A stretch of 64,000 bases of DNA, from the NCBI GenBank assembly GCA_022410635.1, contig JAJVDF010000343.1, forward strand, positions 523,926 through 587,925. Reading direction: 5' to 3'. How positions within the stretch are numbered: position 1 is the first letter of the stretch; each line of letters starts with the position of its first letter. Shown one piece after another: positions 54,783 to 64,000 of the stretch. Under the pieces are notes generated by a model. It worked only from the letters and a program-made list of their open reading frames with translations, was not told the DNA's origin and did not search any database. The position numbers and the translations under genes are program-made. The DNA comes from Tretioscincus oriximinensis. Taxonomy: Eukaryota; Chordata; Lepidosauria; Squamata; Gymnophthalmidae.

Positions 54783-54985
54783 TAGCAAAGGGGTCTTTAG
54801 AGATGACCAAGAAAAATGTGGAGCTTTCATAGACAAGTCTACCTATTGCTGCCTAGACTACATGTAGCAAACTGGGTCCTCGAAGAAATAACAGAATTGT
54901 AAAGGTGGGTGGGGTGATTAATCAGGTCAAGTACAGTTTTTAATCCTTTTAAGTAGAGAGAAGTGTCCAGAGGAAGAAAGATCAC
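54783..54985 (-). repeat. Reversed hairpin-core interspersed repeat
   Basis: GAGCTTTCATAGACAAGTCT, CTACATGTAGCAAACTGGGT and ATTAATCAGGTCAAGTACAG. The CTGAAGA box is eroded. Confidence 0.5.
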
Positions 54986-55019
54986 TATATTGAAGTGCAG
55001 CAATAAAATATATACTGAA

Positions 55020-55895
55020 AAGAGGAGAGAAGGGACGTTCTGTAAATGATCTGATTGAAGTCTGTAAAATCATGCATAAAGTGAATAAAGAAAAAAAAAC
55101 TCTATCACACAAGAAGAAGAAGAACTTGGTTCTTATACCCCACTTTTCTCACCTTTCAAAAGGACTCAAAGCGGCTTACAAGGGTATTTTTGCCCGAAGG
55201 CTGACATTCTATCTTCCCCACCAGGCTATGGTGGTTCCCATGTATCCTCTTGCAGTCTAGTTGCAATTTCTTGCAATTCTTGCCTTCGAATAGCTGGGTT
55301 GGCTAGAGCTACAGGCTAGTGGAAGGTGCTCAGCCCTCCCCANGTCTCACACAGGGCTTCGAAACCCCATCGCCCAGGCGAGAGACGAATTCCTAAGCGA
55401 CTGAGCTATCCATGCCTGCACAACACGAGGGCCAGGGGGGATTTTTTGAAACAGATGGGCAGAAGAATGAGGGCAGACAAAGGAATGTATATTTTCACCC
55501 GGTGGGTCATTGGTCTCTGAAACTCACTTCTGTGAGAGGTGGCATGAGCTAGGAGCCTGGATAGCTTTTAAGACAGGATTAGACCAGTTCATGGAAGCTA
55601 CTAGCTCATAAACAGCTACTAGGATGGATCTCTTCATCCTGCCTCTGGGGCGAAGCAACAGGCAGGATTCCTGAGGTACCATTTGTAGAGAGCCAAGAAC
55701 AGGTGAAGGTGGAACAGTGTATACTATAGCAGGCTCCACTTGGCTCNTCCCACATGCCAGTGTCATAATTTACACTAACATGCAGATGGAAGATCCCTAT
55801 TCCAAGAGTGGAGAACAGATTGAGACAAAGTGCTGGACTAGATGGGCTCTCGCCCCATTCAGCAGGAGTCCTCATAAGTTCTTATATTTACGTTG
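55020..55895 (+). mobile_element. L2-like LINE, split by a SINE
   Basis: 55040-55109 (TGATTGAAGTCTGTAAAATC to CTATCACACAA) resumes at 55420 (CACAACACGAGGGCCAGGGG) through GTGGCATGAGCTAGGAGCCT to GTCCTCATAAGTTCTTATA. CACAA occurs at both junctions. A foldback-family scrap lies at 55740-55810. Confidence 0.75.
55110..55419 (-). mobile_element. tRNA-derived SINE nested in L2
   Basis: GAAGAAGAAGAACTTGGTTC, TTATACCCCACTTTTCTCAC, reversed B-box GGGCTTCGAAACCCC, reversed A-box CGACTGAGCTATCCATGCCT. N at 55343. Confidence 0.85.
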
Positions 55896-55967
55896 CAGGC
55901 ACATGGATAGCAAAAGTATTTAGGGATCAAGGGAAGGGAACAGGAAAGAACAGCTCAGTCCCTTTAC

Positions 55968-56162
55968 CTCTCCTTTCCGTGGTGATGACGGTAGCTTCCA
56001 AGGGCTCTCCCCAACCCTGCCGGGTCTTGGCGGATGCTCGGAAGATGTAGGCTGACTCAGGTAGGAGATCTGTGGCCACAAACTGCCTAACAGTGGAGCC
56101 GACTTCAACAGTGGTGAACTTGTTGGGGCTGCTGCTGGCCAAGCGATAGGCAATTTGATATC
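55968..56162 (-). CDS. SDK2: SDK2 internal exon: C-terminal part of an FN3 domain (probably FN3-8)
   Basis: This 195-base exon is the most upstream one in the window. The acceptor (AATACAG, then GATATC) and donor (GGAGAG, then GTAAAG) are good, and both junctions are phase 1. It encodes about 65 residues beginning GYQIAYRLASS, with TVEVG, a LLPESAYIFR strand and KTRQGWGEP, and ending in VITTERR. These match the C-terminal two thirds of a sidekick FN3 domain (strands C to G); the N-terminal third lies on an exon outside the window. There are no stops or frameshifts. Its last base pairs with the next exon (G then AT) to make Asp, giving ERR-DRPAPP across the junction. The following intron is about 15.8 kb. 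The motifs occur in both sidekick paralogues, so this exon alone does not fix SDK2. Confidence 0.93.
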
Positions 56163-56214
56163 CTGTATTCACGGCGACAACGGAAAAGAGAAAGAGAGAG
56201 AATATTTTACTTAC

Positions 56215-56880
56215 TTAATTTTAATTTACTTTCTTACTTACTCTTATACCCAGCCCTACTTACACCTGAAGGCCTCAGGGTNGCCAACAGTAAAAACAGA
56301 CATACAAAATTGACATATTAAAAACCGGATCTGAAGGTGAGAAGGAAAACGGCGTTTTTCCAATCAAAGGCCAGGCGAAAGAGGTGAATCTTCATGGATC
56401 TTCTAAAAGCATACAGTGATGGAGACTGGCACCCCTCGAAGGGGAGATGATTCCTTAGACTGGGGGCAACCACAGAGAAGGCCCTATTCCAGGTTCTGAT
56501 TCTATTAGCTGTTGCAAGGTGTGATACAATCAGGAGGGCCTCCCCAGTAGATCCTATGGTACAGGCAGGTTGATATGGGAGAAGGCCTTCCTTTGGGGCC
56601 CAAGTTATTTAGGGCCTTGTAAATTAAGATTAGCACCTTAGATTGGGCTCGGGAGCAAGTTGGTGCTGAGTGCAACTCTTTCAAGACCAGCCAGTCATTC
56701 GGGTCAGCAGCTTAGCAGATGCATTCTGCACCAGCTGCAGCTTCCGAACTGTTTTCAAGGGCAGCCCCAGATAGAGTGTATTAAAGTAGTCCAGCCAAGA
56801 AGTTACCAGAACGTGTTAACCACGTTCATCCATGCTCTGAAGTAGCTGTAAACAGCGAACCAGATGTAGCTGGAAGTAGG
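56215..56880. repeat. Unclassified interspersed repeat, longest copy
   Basis: CTTACTTACTCTTATACCCA, ACCTGAAGGCCTCAGGG, ATCAAAGGCCAGGCGAAAGA, GGACAGG-type TACAGGCAGGTTGATATGGG, CATTCTGCACCAGCTGCAGC and AGATAGAGTGTATTAAAGTA. It starts 50 bases upstream of the SDK2 acceptor at 56162. No coding signature was recognised. Confidence 0.55.
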
Positions 56881-57574
56881 CAAATACAGAAGCTGAGTTT
56901 GTTTTTCCCATGTTTTAGTGGAGGAAAAGTGCCAAGACTATCCTAATTACTTATTTATTTGCAAGCAAAACAATGTCATTTAGCTTCTTTTAGTGTTTAC
57001 CAGCTGAGCTTTATCGTCCTCCCATCCCCCCCGTCTGATGCAGCACATTATCTAGGAAATTACTGACATTGTGATGAATAGGAAGGCCTTCTGAGGGATA
57101 ATCCACCATGAAATTTGTTTCACATTTCATTCTTTTTAAAACAAAAACAAAAAGAGAGAGAAAACCAACAGTTGCATATCCACAGTGCATACCAATGTGG
57201 AGTTAAAATGTGACAGATGCCAAGCAAAGCCACAACACACCCAATTTCAACAAGGCGAGGGCAACAGAAATAGTCTGTCTACCTACCTGATCACATGAAA
57301 TAAAAATCAGGTGGAAATACAGCAGTACTTGTGAATCCCTCACACTGGAAAGCCAAGTAGGACTCTGGAAAAGCCATAGAGACCATATGACGTCTCTGAT
57401 AGGTATTTTAAATCGACCTTTGGTTCCAAATATGTAGACTAAATCAAGTCCACTTCTTCAGGACTGAAGATGGAATTAAAATATGTGTCAGAACCGCACC
57501 ACTGGATTGCAGGTGTAGAAATGCTGGTGTATTGAGATTCTGCATTTGTTTATTTCAGTATCAACATAAACAAC
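56881..57574. other. Intron, no gene recognised
   Basis: No SDK2 exon or repeat recognised. Confidence 0.4.
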
Positions 57575-58330
57575 AAAAGGTGCATGGGAGAGTTCAACGT
57601 TCTGAAGTATAACAACTAACGATGGGGTTCGGAATTTTGGCAGCCTTCAGAGACCTAATGACAGGGCTTGGAACTTTGGTAGCCTGTAGAAACCAATGAC
57701 AGGGTTTGGACTTTTGGCAGCTTTCAGAGACCTAATGACAGGGCTTGGAACTTTGGCAGCCTCTATAGACTAATGATGGAGCTCGGAACTTTGGTAAGCT
57801 CCAGAGACCAACGACAGGGCTCNGAACGTTGGCATCCTCCAGAGACCCAATGTCAGGGCTTGGAAATTTGGCAGCTTTCAATGACCTAATGACAGAGCTC
57901 AGAACATTGGCAGCCTATAGAGACCAATGACAGGGCTCAGAGTTTTGGCAGCCTCCACAGACCCAATGACAGGTTCGGAACTTTGGCAGCCTCCAAGACT
58001 AGANTCCTGGGTTAGAAACTGACTAACATAAACTTTTTTGTTAGAAAAAGACAGAAAATAGAGCGAAGTAATAAATACAGTTCTCTGGGTGGAAAGAATA
58101 CACCAGGGTTTAGTACTGGGACCAGTATTGTGTGTGGGGGAAAAGGCAGGAAAGGAAGAACAAAGGAAGGAATGGATGAAAGATGGAAAAATAAAGAAGG
58201 AAAGGAAAGTGGTAGGACAGAAGAAATGAAACAAAGAAGTAGCAAAAAACAAGGCAGGGTACAAGGAATAGAGTGAGTGAGTAAAGGCATGAATGAGAGC
58301 AACGGGCTAATACCATTTGCATACCGACAA
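57575..58330 (+). repeat. VNTR-bearing interspersed element, copy with ten 39-bp units
   Basis: Starts AGTTCAACGTTCTGAAGTAT. Ten diverged units of the pattern ACAGGGCTCGGAACTTTGGC, then AGCCTCCAGAGACCAATG (57605-58005), then GCGAAGTAATAAATACAGTT, a GGAA-rich stretch and a GGCATGAATGAGAGCAA tail. Confidence 0.75.
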
Positions 58331-59089
58331 TCCGGTTTACACCCTCTCTCATCAACCATTTTGTTTGCTGCAAGTCCAGTAGTCCCTCCTCNCAAATGCT
58401 ATTGATTAATTTGCTGCCAATATCAGATAGATGGTCAGACAGATTGACAGCCAGCCAATTACTTCTCAGCCTTTTCTTCCTGGGCTCCAAATTCACAGTC
58501 TCTGGACAATTTCAGAACTGGAGATCAACAATCTAGGGACCCTACATAGAAGAATATCTCATGTTTGTCCTTGGTCTTCACCATGCTATTCAGATCAGGA
58601 GTCATGCAGGAAAGGAAAGAGCTGTACAGGAAACTGAGGTATCCAACTCTTCATGAGAGTTGGAAAAAATCTCATTTGAACCAAACGCCAATTCCAGAAC
58701 GTTTGTTTTACAAGGATATCTGTTGATTAACAGAACCCAACAGAACCAAGTAGGGTTCAGTCCAAAATAGCAGAGTTTGCAGGGAACCAGAACTCAAGAG
58801 CTTAAATAGGCCATCAGGCAACTTCTTCTTCTCTTGCAGAATAAATTGTAAGTCCACACAAAAGTAATTCTTTCCATACACAGCCATCCCAAGGCATGTC
58901 TCAAGGGGTTGTGGATGTCCCATTTCAATAAGGAAGAAATCATCTAACCAATCAGATATTCCTCCCGAACAATAATGTCTTACAAGCTTTGGTTTTATTG
59001 CAGTTCCCTATTTCACAAAATCCTATGAGCCCTATGGAAAAAATTGTGAATTTTTCAGCATATTTTTCTTGTATTGTCCCAAATGATCT
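58331..59089. other. Intron, no gene recognised
   Basis: No exon or repeat recognised. Confidence 0.4.
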
Positions 59090-59540
59090 TATTCAATGTG
59101 AAATAAAGTGGATAGAGAAAAATTGTTTTCTCTATTACATAACACTAGGACCAGGGGGCATTCTGTGGAGCTGATGGGGAGAAGAGTGAGGACAGACAAG
59201 GGAAAGTATTTTTTCACCCAGAAGGTCATTGGCCTTTAGAATTTACTTCCAGAAGAGGTGGTGGTAGCTAGTAGCCTGGATAGCTTTAAGGCTAGATTAG
59301 ACAAATTCAAGGACACCAAGGGTATAAACAGCTACTGGAATGGATGTTTTGATGCTCCNTCTGAGATGGAGCAACAGGCTGGATTCTTGAAATGCCATTT
59401 GCAGGGCATCAAGAACAGTTGAGGATTTTGCCTTCTTCTGTTCCAGACTGCCCAGGTGCAATTGGTGGGACAGAATGCTGGACTAGATGGGCTCCAGCCT
59501 GTTTCAGCACGGATCCTCTCATGTTCCTATGCTCTAAATG
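59090..59540 (+). mobile_element. L2-like LINE: RT C-terminal region and 3' UTR
   Basis: GATAGAGAAAAATTGTTTTC, CACTAGGACCAGGGGGCATT, TTTACTTCCAGAAGAGGTGG, TGCTGGACTAGATGGGCTCC, ending CTCTCATGTTCCTATG. Confidence 0.8.
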
Positions 59541-60764
59541 TGACAACAACTGGCCTCCTGTCAACAGCTGCTATTCTTAAGAAGATCCCATTGGCTTCTC
59601 ATACCCATTCTACAGAAACTCATCAATACCCCAGCCTTACTCTGTGCTGAAGCTTGTTGAAAAGCCTTGGTCAGTTGCAAACCTCCAAAATCCATTTCTA
59701 TCAGGAGCAGCAATGAAAGCTTTGCTTGCAGTGAGAGCTGTTAAATGCTCCATCAAGTTATGCTTGGAGCATGAAGCCAAAACAAAAGCAACTGGCCTCT
59801 TTTGTGGAGGACATCTGCTAACCTTCTGACCAACCTCTGAACCACAAAGTTATGTAGAAGCAAGAGTGTTTGGACCGATCGTTTCCCCAGCAGCTTCCCA
59901 GCCATCTTTTCAACCGGAGGACTGGCAAAAGTCATGTGAGGACAGGGAGCTGGACAGAAAAATATCCGTGGGGTGGAACTGGCTGCCAAAGATACGGGCA
60001 AGGCAATGAAAAACCATTTGGACCGCTCTTCCTAGAGCCAGGACCATCCACGCTAGGCAGGCATTGTTGTTTAATAGGGATGCAGATGGCATTAATTGTC
60101 CAGTGATGCCTTTGCAGATAGCCTTTCCTCTCTCTGTATTTCATTCTCTCTTTCCTTCCCAACCCACTGAAGAAGAGACAGGGCACTATGGAACAGCTGC
60201 CTGCTGCCTGTTTGACAGTGTGTCACCAGAAGTCACATCTCATAGACTCCGCTGTTTGAGAGATGCCAGGGAAGAGTCCCATGTTCCACTGATACTCCAA
60301 TTACAGCAGAAAACATTTGAGAGCAGTTGTGTCCCACCTTGGAACTGGGGCGTAAGCAGATGAGAAATTAGAAGAGCGTTTTATATTTTCAAACTTGGCT
60401 CCATAAAAGTGAGGAACTGTCGGCAGGGTTTTGCCAGAGCACCTGAACCACAAGGACAAGCCAGAAAAGAACCATCAGCATTATGGTGAACTGAGCAGCT
60501 GGCTTTGGAGTTTNCACAAGGAACCTAGATGCTCTTCTTTAAATAAGGATATTTAGCCTGCATCCTACGGCTGGAAACATGGTCAACAGAAGAAAAAAAA
60601 GTCGGACATTTGTGAACAGTTCCTATGGGGAAAAAAGGTGGATATGCCTGGAACAATTAAAGATGTGGGCAAACAAATTGAACAATAGTAACTTCAGTTT
60701 TCTTTTCTTTGAAGAAGAGTATATTCAGTTCAGTTCAAACACCAACATCCCATGATTTCACAGA
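59541..60764. other. Intron, no gene recognised
   Basis: Overlapping short frames on both strands between 59640 and 60360 have no domain or splice context. N at 60514. Confidence 0.4.
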
Positions 60765-61800
60765 AAGAGTGTTCTAATAAGGGAAGAAGGTGGTGTTCTA
60801 ATAACAGAGCCAAACAAAAAGACATTCTGTTAATGGAATTGAACAAAGAGGTGGTTTAATAATAGAAACAAATGGAGGGAGGTGGTCTAACAATTGAGCC
60901 AGACAAAAGGGAGTTCTAATAGTTGGAGTGAACAATGGGGTGTTTCAATAATTAAATCAAATAAAGGGGCGTTCTAATATTAGAAACAAATGAAGGAGTA
61001 TTCTACCCATTAAGCTGGACAAAAGGGAGTTCTGATAATTGAACAATTGGGTGTTCTAATAATTAAATTGAATAAAGGGGCGTTCTAATAATAGAAACAA
61101 ATGAAGGAGTATTCTAACCATTAAACTGGACAAAAGGGAGTTCTGATAATTGAACAACTGGGTGTTCTAATAATTAAATCAAATAAAGGGGCGTTCTAAT
61201 AATAGAAACAAATGAAGGAGTATTCTAACCATTAAACTGGACAAAAGGGAGTTNATAATTAAATCAAATAAAGGGGCGTTCTAATAATAGAAACAAATGA
61301 AGGAGTATTCTAACCATTAAACTGGACAAAAGGGAGTTCTGATAATTGAGCAATTGGGTGTTCTAATAATTAAATCGAATAAAGGGGCGTTCTAATAATA
61401 GAAACAAATGAAGGAATGTTCTAACCATTAAGCTGGACAAAAGGGAGTTCTGAAAATTGAACAATTGGGTGTTCTAATAATTAAATCGAATAAAGGGGCG
61501 TTCTAATATTAGAAACAAATGAAGGAGTATTTTAACTATTACACTGGACAAAAGGGAGTTCTGATAATTGAACAATTGGGTGTTCTAATAATTAAATCAA
61601 AGATAGGGGTGGTCTAACAATGAAGGGGGGGTTCTAACCTTTGAGCCAGACAAAAGGGAGTTCTAACATCTGAACTGAACAATGGGATGCTCTAGCAATT
61701 TTACTGAACAAGGGGATATTTAAACAATTCAGCAGAACAATGGGATTCTAACCACTGAACCGAGTGAAGTGAGGCTCTAACAGGTGAATGAAACAAGTAA
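60765..61800. repeat. Higher-order minisatellite (28-29-bp subunits in 111-bp units)
   Basis: Subunits begin TTCTAAT/TTCTGAT and differ by the words AATAAAGGGGCG, AAATGAAGGAGTA, GGACAAAAGGGAG and GAACAATTGGGTG. In the centre these four recur in fixed order; AATAAAGGGGCG recurs near 60962, 61073, 61184, 61269, 61380 and 61491. Spacing is 111 bases except one shortened unit next to N at 61254. Single-subunit, more diverged repeats flank both sides. Confidence 0.9.
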
Positions 61801-62860
61801 GTTCAAGTTTTCTAACAGGCTGGGATGTTTAGTTCAAACTCAAAACTTTCGAACACCCCTGTGTCATTTAAATCGACACCCTAACCAGAAACAAGCATAG
61901 GTATTCCTGCCTTAGCCTTCCTTCTCCACATTCATTTTATTATTCATTTGGTTTACATCCCAGGTTTGTCAAAATCTTTTTNAAAAAAAAAATAAAATGT
62001 CCAAAAACCGTACAACAGACAGTGAAAAGGAGGCATTTCAATTTTTTAAACAAATGCACAAATACTGTTTAGACTTTTAAAAACAAAAATGTCTCAAAGG
62101 TTCCCATTGTTAATCTAGGCATTTGATGGCTTTATAATTTTGTAAGACATTGACTGGCTTAGAGGGGAGAAAAGGATCTATGAGTCTTTTATCTGTTTAG
62201 AAATGGGAACATATTCACCAAAAACCCCACCAGCTGGGTGCTGTTATACACTGACATTCAAAAGGGTCTCATCTTCTGAGATCATTAACTATCAACAGCT
62301 CATACCACAGCCAGAGAGAGAAAGACCCACCCAGTTCTGAATATATTCAGTTTTAGCCTTTGTGAATGTTAAGCAGNTATGTATCTCACGTTACACAATG
62401 GGAAGTCTAGGTCTGATTTAACAAATGTTGTGGCTTTTATTGAACTATCTTTGAAGATCGAGTAAAAAAAGAGTGCTTCAAGGAAAGCGCCAAAGGGGGG
62501 GGGGGGGGCTGAGTGGTTCTGACCTTTTCCTGTTTTCTGTGCATGAGCAGAAGGCAGAACCAAAGGCACAGAAAGAACTAAGTAGCTTGCAACACACTTT
62601 TGTGTGCAAGAGGAACAGATATTGAAAAGAGGGTGGAGGTTGAAAAGCGTAATAGCTACCAGGAAGTCAAGAGAAATCCAGAAGATGGAGCTTAAAATCA
62701 NCCCTAAATCCAAAACAGAAGCCTTGGGGAGAGCAATGTGAAAATATGGAAAGTAACCAACACTCCTCTGTAGAGCGGAGACCAATTGACATGTTATTAA
62801 GAGCAACTAGCTTAGATCCATTTCATTTATTTCTGTTTCCTTCTGCTGCATACACAGAAT
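61801..62860. other. Intron, no gene recognised
   Basis: A G10-class homopolymer lies near 62497-62508. The 145-codon minus-strand frame at 62369-62806 has no domain or splice context that I recognise. Confidence 0.4.
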
Positions 62861-63015
62861 TGGTAAGGTAGGTGGTGTGAGCTTTCGTAGACAGCATCTG
62901 AAGAANTACACGTGTCTACGAAAGCTCATGCCCTTTTCCCTGCTAGTCTCCAAGTTCTACTGTCCCCCTTGCTGGACTTTCTACTGAGACTAACATAGCT
63001 GCTTCTCTGAAACAG
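62861..63015 (+). repeat. Hairpin-core interspersed repeat with mirrored head
   Basis: GCATCTGAAGAANTACACGT, GTCTACGAAAGCTCATGCCC and TGAGACTAACATAGCTGCTT. The preceding 62877-62893 is an inverted copy of 62913-62929. Confidence 0.6.
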
Positions 63016-63831
63016 AATTGATAAAGTCATGTCTTCTAGCTGTTATTAGGTACCACTGATGGTTGAACTGATTTACTATATGGACACCTCTAAACAGTTT
63101 TCTTGGCAGAGGTACAGAAGTAGTTTTCTATTGCGTACTTCAGGGGAGAGACTGAACCCNCCTACCCACATTCTTACTACAGAATTTACTTTAAATCCAG
63201 GATAATTTGTTTGCGATTGCCTCCCCACTCACCTTCAATATCCCATGCTGTTTCCTGTTTTCCTGCAACATTGCTTTGTATTCTTGTTACATGAAATGTC
63301 CCATAAGTCACTGCTGTGCATGTCTTACTATAATTTCCAGCATTCTCTGCTAGCCAAGAGCCAATTAATTTTAACATCTAGCCTCAAACTCTCACAATAT
63401 GTAACATGTTCCCATCATAATACTCCCTACAAAGGATTTTTTAGCGAATTTGCACAGTAGTCGGAAATGAAGTCAGAAAAAAGGAGCTATAAGAAAAATT
63501 GGTACCNCTGAACTTTTTAGGGGGGGAGTCACTGAACTTCCATGAACATGAATGGTGCCTTGTGGGGAGGCACCCTGAAGATTTAACTAATAGTCTTCCG
63601 CTTTTTATGCATTTTGCTCCATCTCATGGACCTCTCTATGTAGTTTTNTTGGCAAAAGTACTGAAGTGAGAGACTGTGCAGAGAGATTGAGGACAGAACT
63701 GGTAACTGAACTGGACTGGTTGACAATCCTCCCTTCTCTCCCTCCCTCCATCTTGCCATCCATTCCCTCCTGCAATTTATTGACAGGAAAGTAAGACTAT
63801 CTGGTGATGGTGAAGATGGTGAGGACAGAAC
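63016..63831. other. Intron with a repeated short phrase
   Basis: ACCTCTAAACAGTTTTCTTG, GCAGAGGTACAGAAGTAG near 63086 and ACCTCTCTATGTAGTTTTNT, TGGCAAAAGTACTGAAGT near 63630 are related. Nothing else recognised. Confidence 0.35.
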
Positions 63832-64000
63832 AGAATCATAGAATCATAGACTATAGAGTTGGGAGGGACCTCCAGGTCATGGGGTCCAACCCCCTGCTCA
63901 ATGCAGGTTTCATTAAACCATTCCGGACAGTTGACTGCCCAGTCTCTATTTGAAGACTTCCAGTGAAGGCAAACTCACCACCTCCTGTGACAACCTGTTC
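63832..64000 (-). mobile_element. CR1-like LINE 3' end, running off the window
   Basis: AGAATCATAGAATCATAGAC, GAGGGACCTCCAGGTCATGG, CCCCTGCTCAATGCAGG, CTCACCACCTCCTGTGACAA. It continues past 64000. Confidence 0.85.

Larger units (their letters stand above)
1..64000 (-). other. SDK2: SDK2 gene body, interior part (introns plus seven exons)
   Basis: Seven in-frame exons with GT-AG junctions lie between 56162 and 16034 on the minus strand. The first exon has a real acceptor and the last a real donor, so transcription must extend beyond both; I found neither neighbouring exon, so the whole window is inferred to be inside the gene. Introns inside the window measure about 15.8, 7.6, 4.6, 4.6, 5.6 and 1.15 kb. 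SDK2 encodes a single-pass membrane protein with six immunoglobulin and thirteen FN3 domains that mediates homophilic adhesion in retinal synaptic layers (known for the family). The paralogue is taken as SDK2, not SDK1, from remembered exon sequences, and this was not searched. Confidence 0.85.

Noticed and set aside
57605..58005. CRISPR-like array of about 39-base direct repeats
   Set aside because: Units are contiguous without spacers, diverged, and in a vertebrate intron; it is a minisatellite.
62369..62806. 145-codon minus-strand frame as a gene
   Set aside because: No recognisable domain, contains ambiguous bases and lies in plain intron.
56163..64000. Search for the upstream SDK2 exon (start of the FN3 domain before GYQIAYRL)
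   Set aside because: No minus-strand segment with an FN3 linker, tryptophan strand and phase-1 donor was found; it probably lies beyond 64000.

Overview
The window is vertebrate nuclear DNA, almost certainly from a squamate reptile and probably a lizard. Three things point there: a single split gene with GT-AG introns, a dense load of CR1-type and L2-type LINE 3' ends, and two tRNA-derived SINE families whose 3' tails run into long microsatellites. I cannot name the species. Single N bases are scattered throughout, and one 340-base gap lies inside an (ATCT)n array, so this is a draft assembly.

The only gene I can support lies on the minus strand: an interior part of SDK2 (sidekick cell adhesion molecule 2), a homophilic immunoglobulin/fibronectin-III (FN3) adhesion protein of synapses. 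Seven consecutive coding exons are present. In transcript order they are 56162-55968, 40192-39991, 32429-32326, 27739-27669, 23080-22942, 17348-17289 and 16135-16034. They total 873 bases, join in frame across phases 1, 2, 1, 0, 1 and 1, and carry consensus splice sites. They encode about 290 residues: the C-terminal two thirds of one FN3 domain and two complete following ones, probably FN3 8 to 10 of 13. The upstream exon (beyond 64000) and the downstream exon (below 1) were not found, so the whole window is inferred to be intragenic.

The remaining ~98.6% is intron. The main occupants are: (1) CR1-like LINE 3' ends with the ATTCTATGATTC-type tail; (2) L2-like LINE 3' ends with the TCTTATGTTCTTA tail, plus one 5' reverse-transcriptase fragment at 9985-10812; (3) a tRNA-derived SINE (A-box TAGCTCAGTCG, B-box GGTTTCGAAGCC) whose tails are TTC/TCC microsatellites; (4) a second, Sauria-type SINE; (5) palindromic DNA-transposon-like elements, including three hAT-like foldbacks; (6) an unclassified family with a conserved hairpin resembling a hammerhead ribozyme core; (7) tandem arrays, including a 111-bp higher-order minisatellite (60765-61800) and a 39-bp VNTR inside an interspersed element (57580-58330).

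Many insertions are nested, which gives a local chronology. SINEs lie inside L2 copies, L2 copies inside CR1, CR1 inside a SINE, and L2 inside L2. I saw no operons, bacterial features, CRISPR arrays, intact viruses or functional RNA genes. No second protein-coding gene is supported. The long low-complexity reading frames are microsatellite translations.
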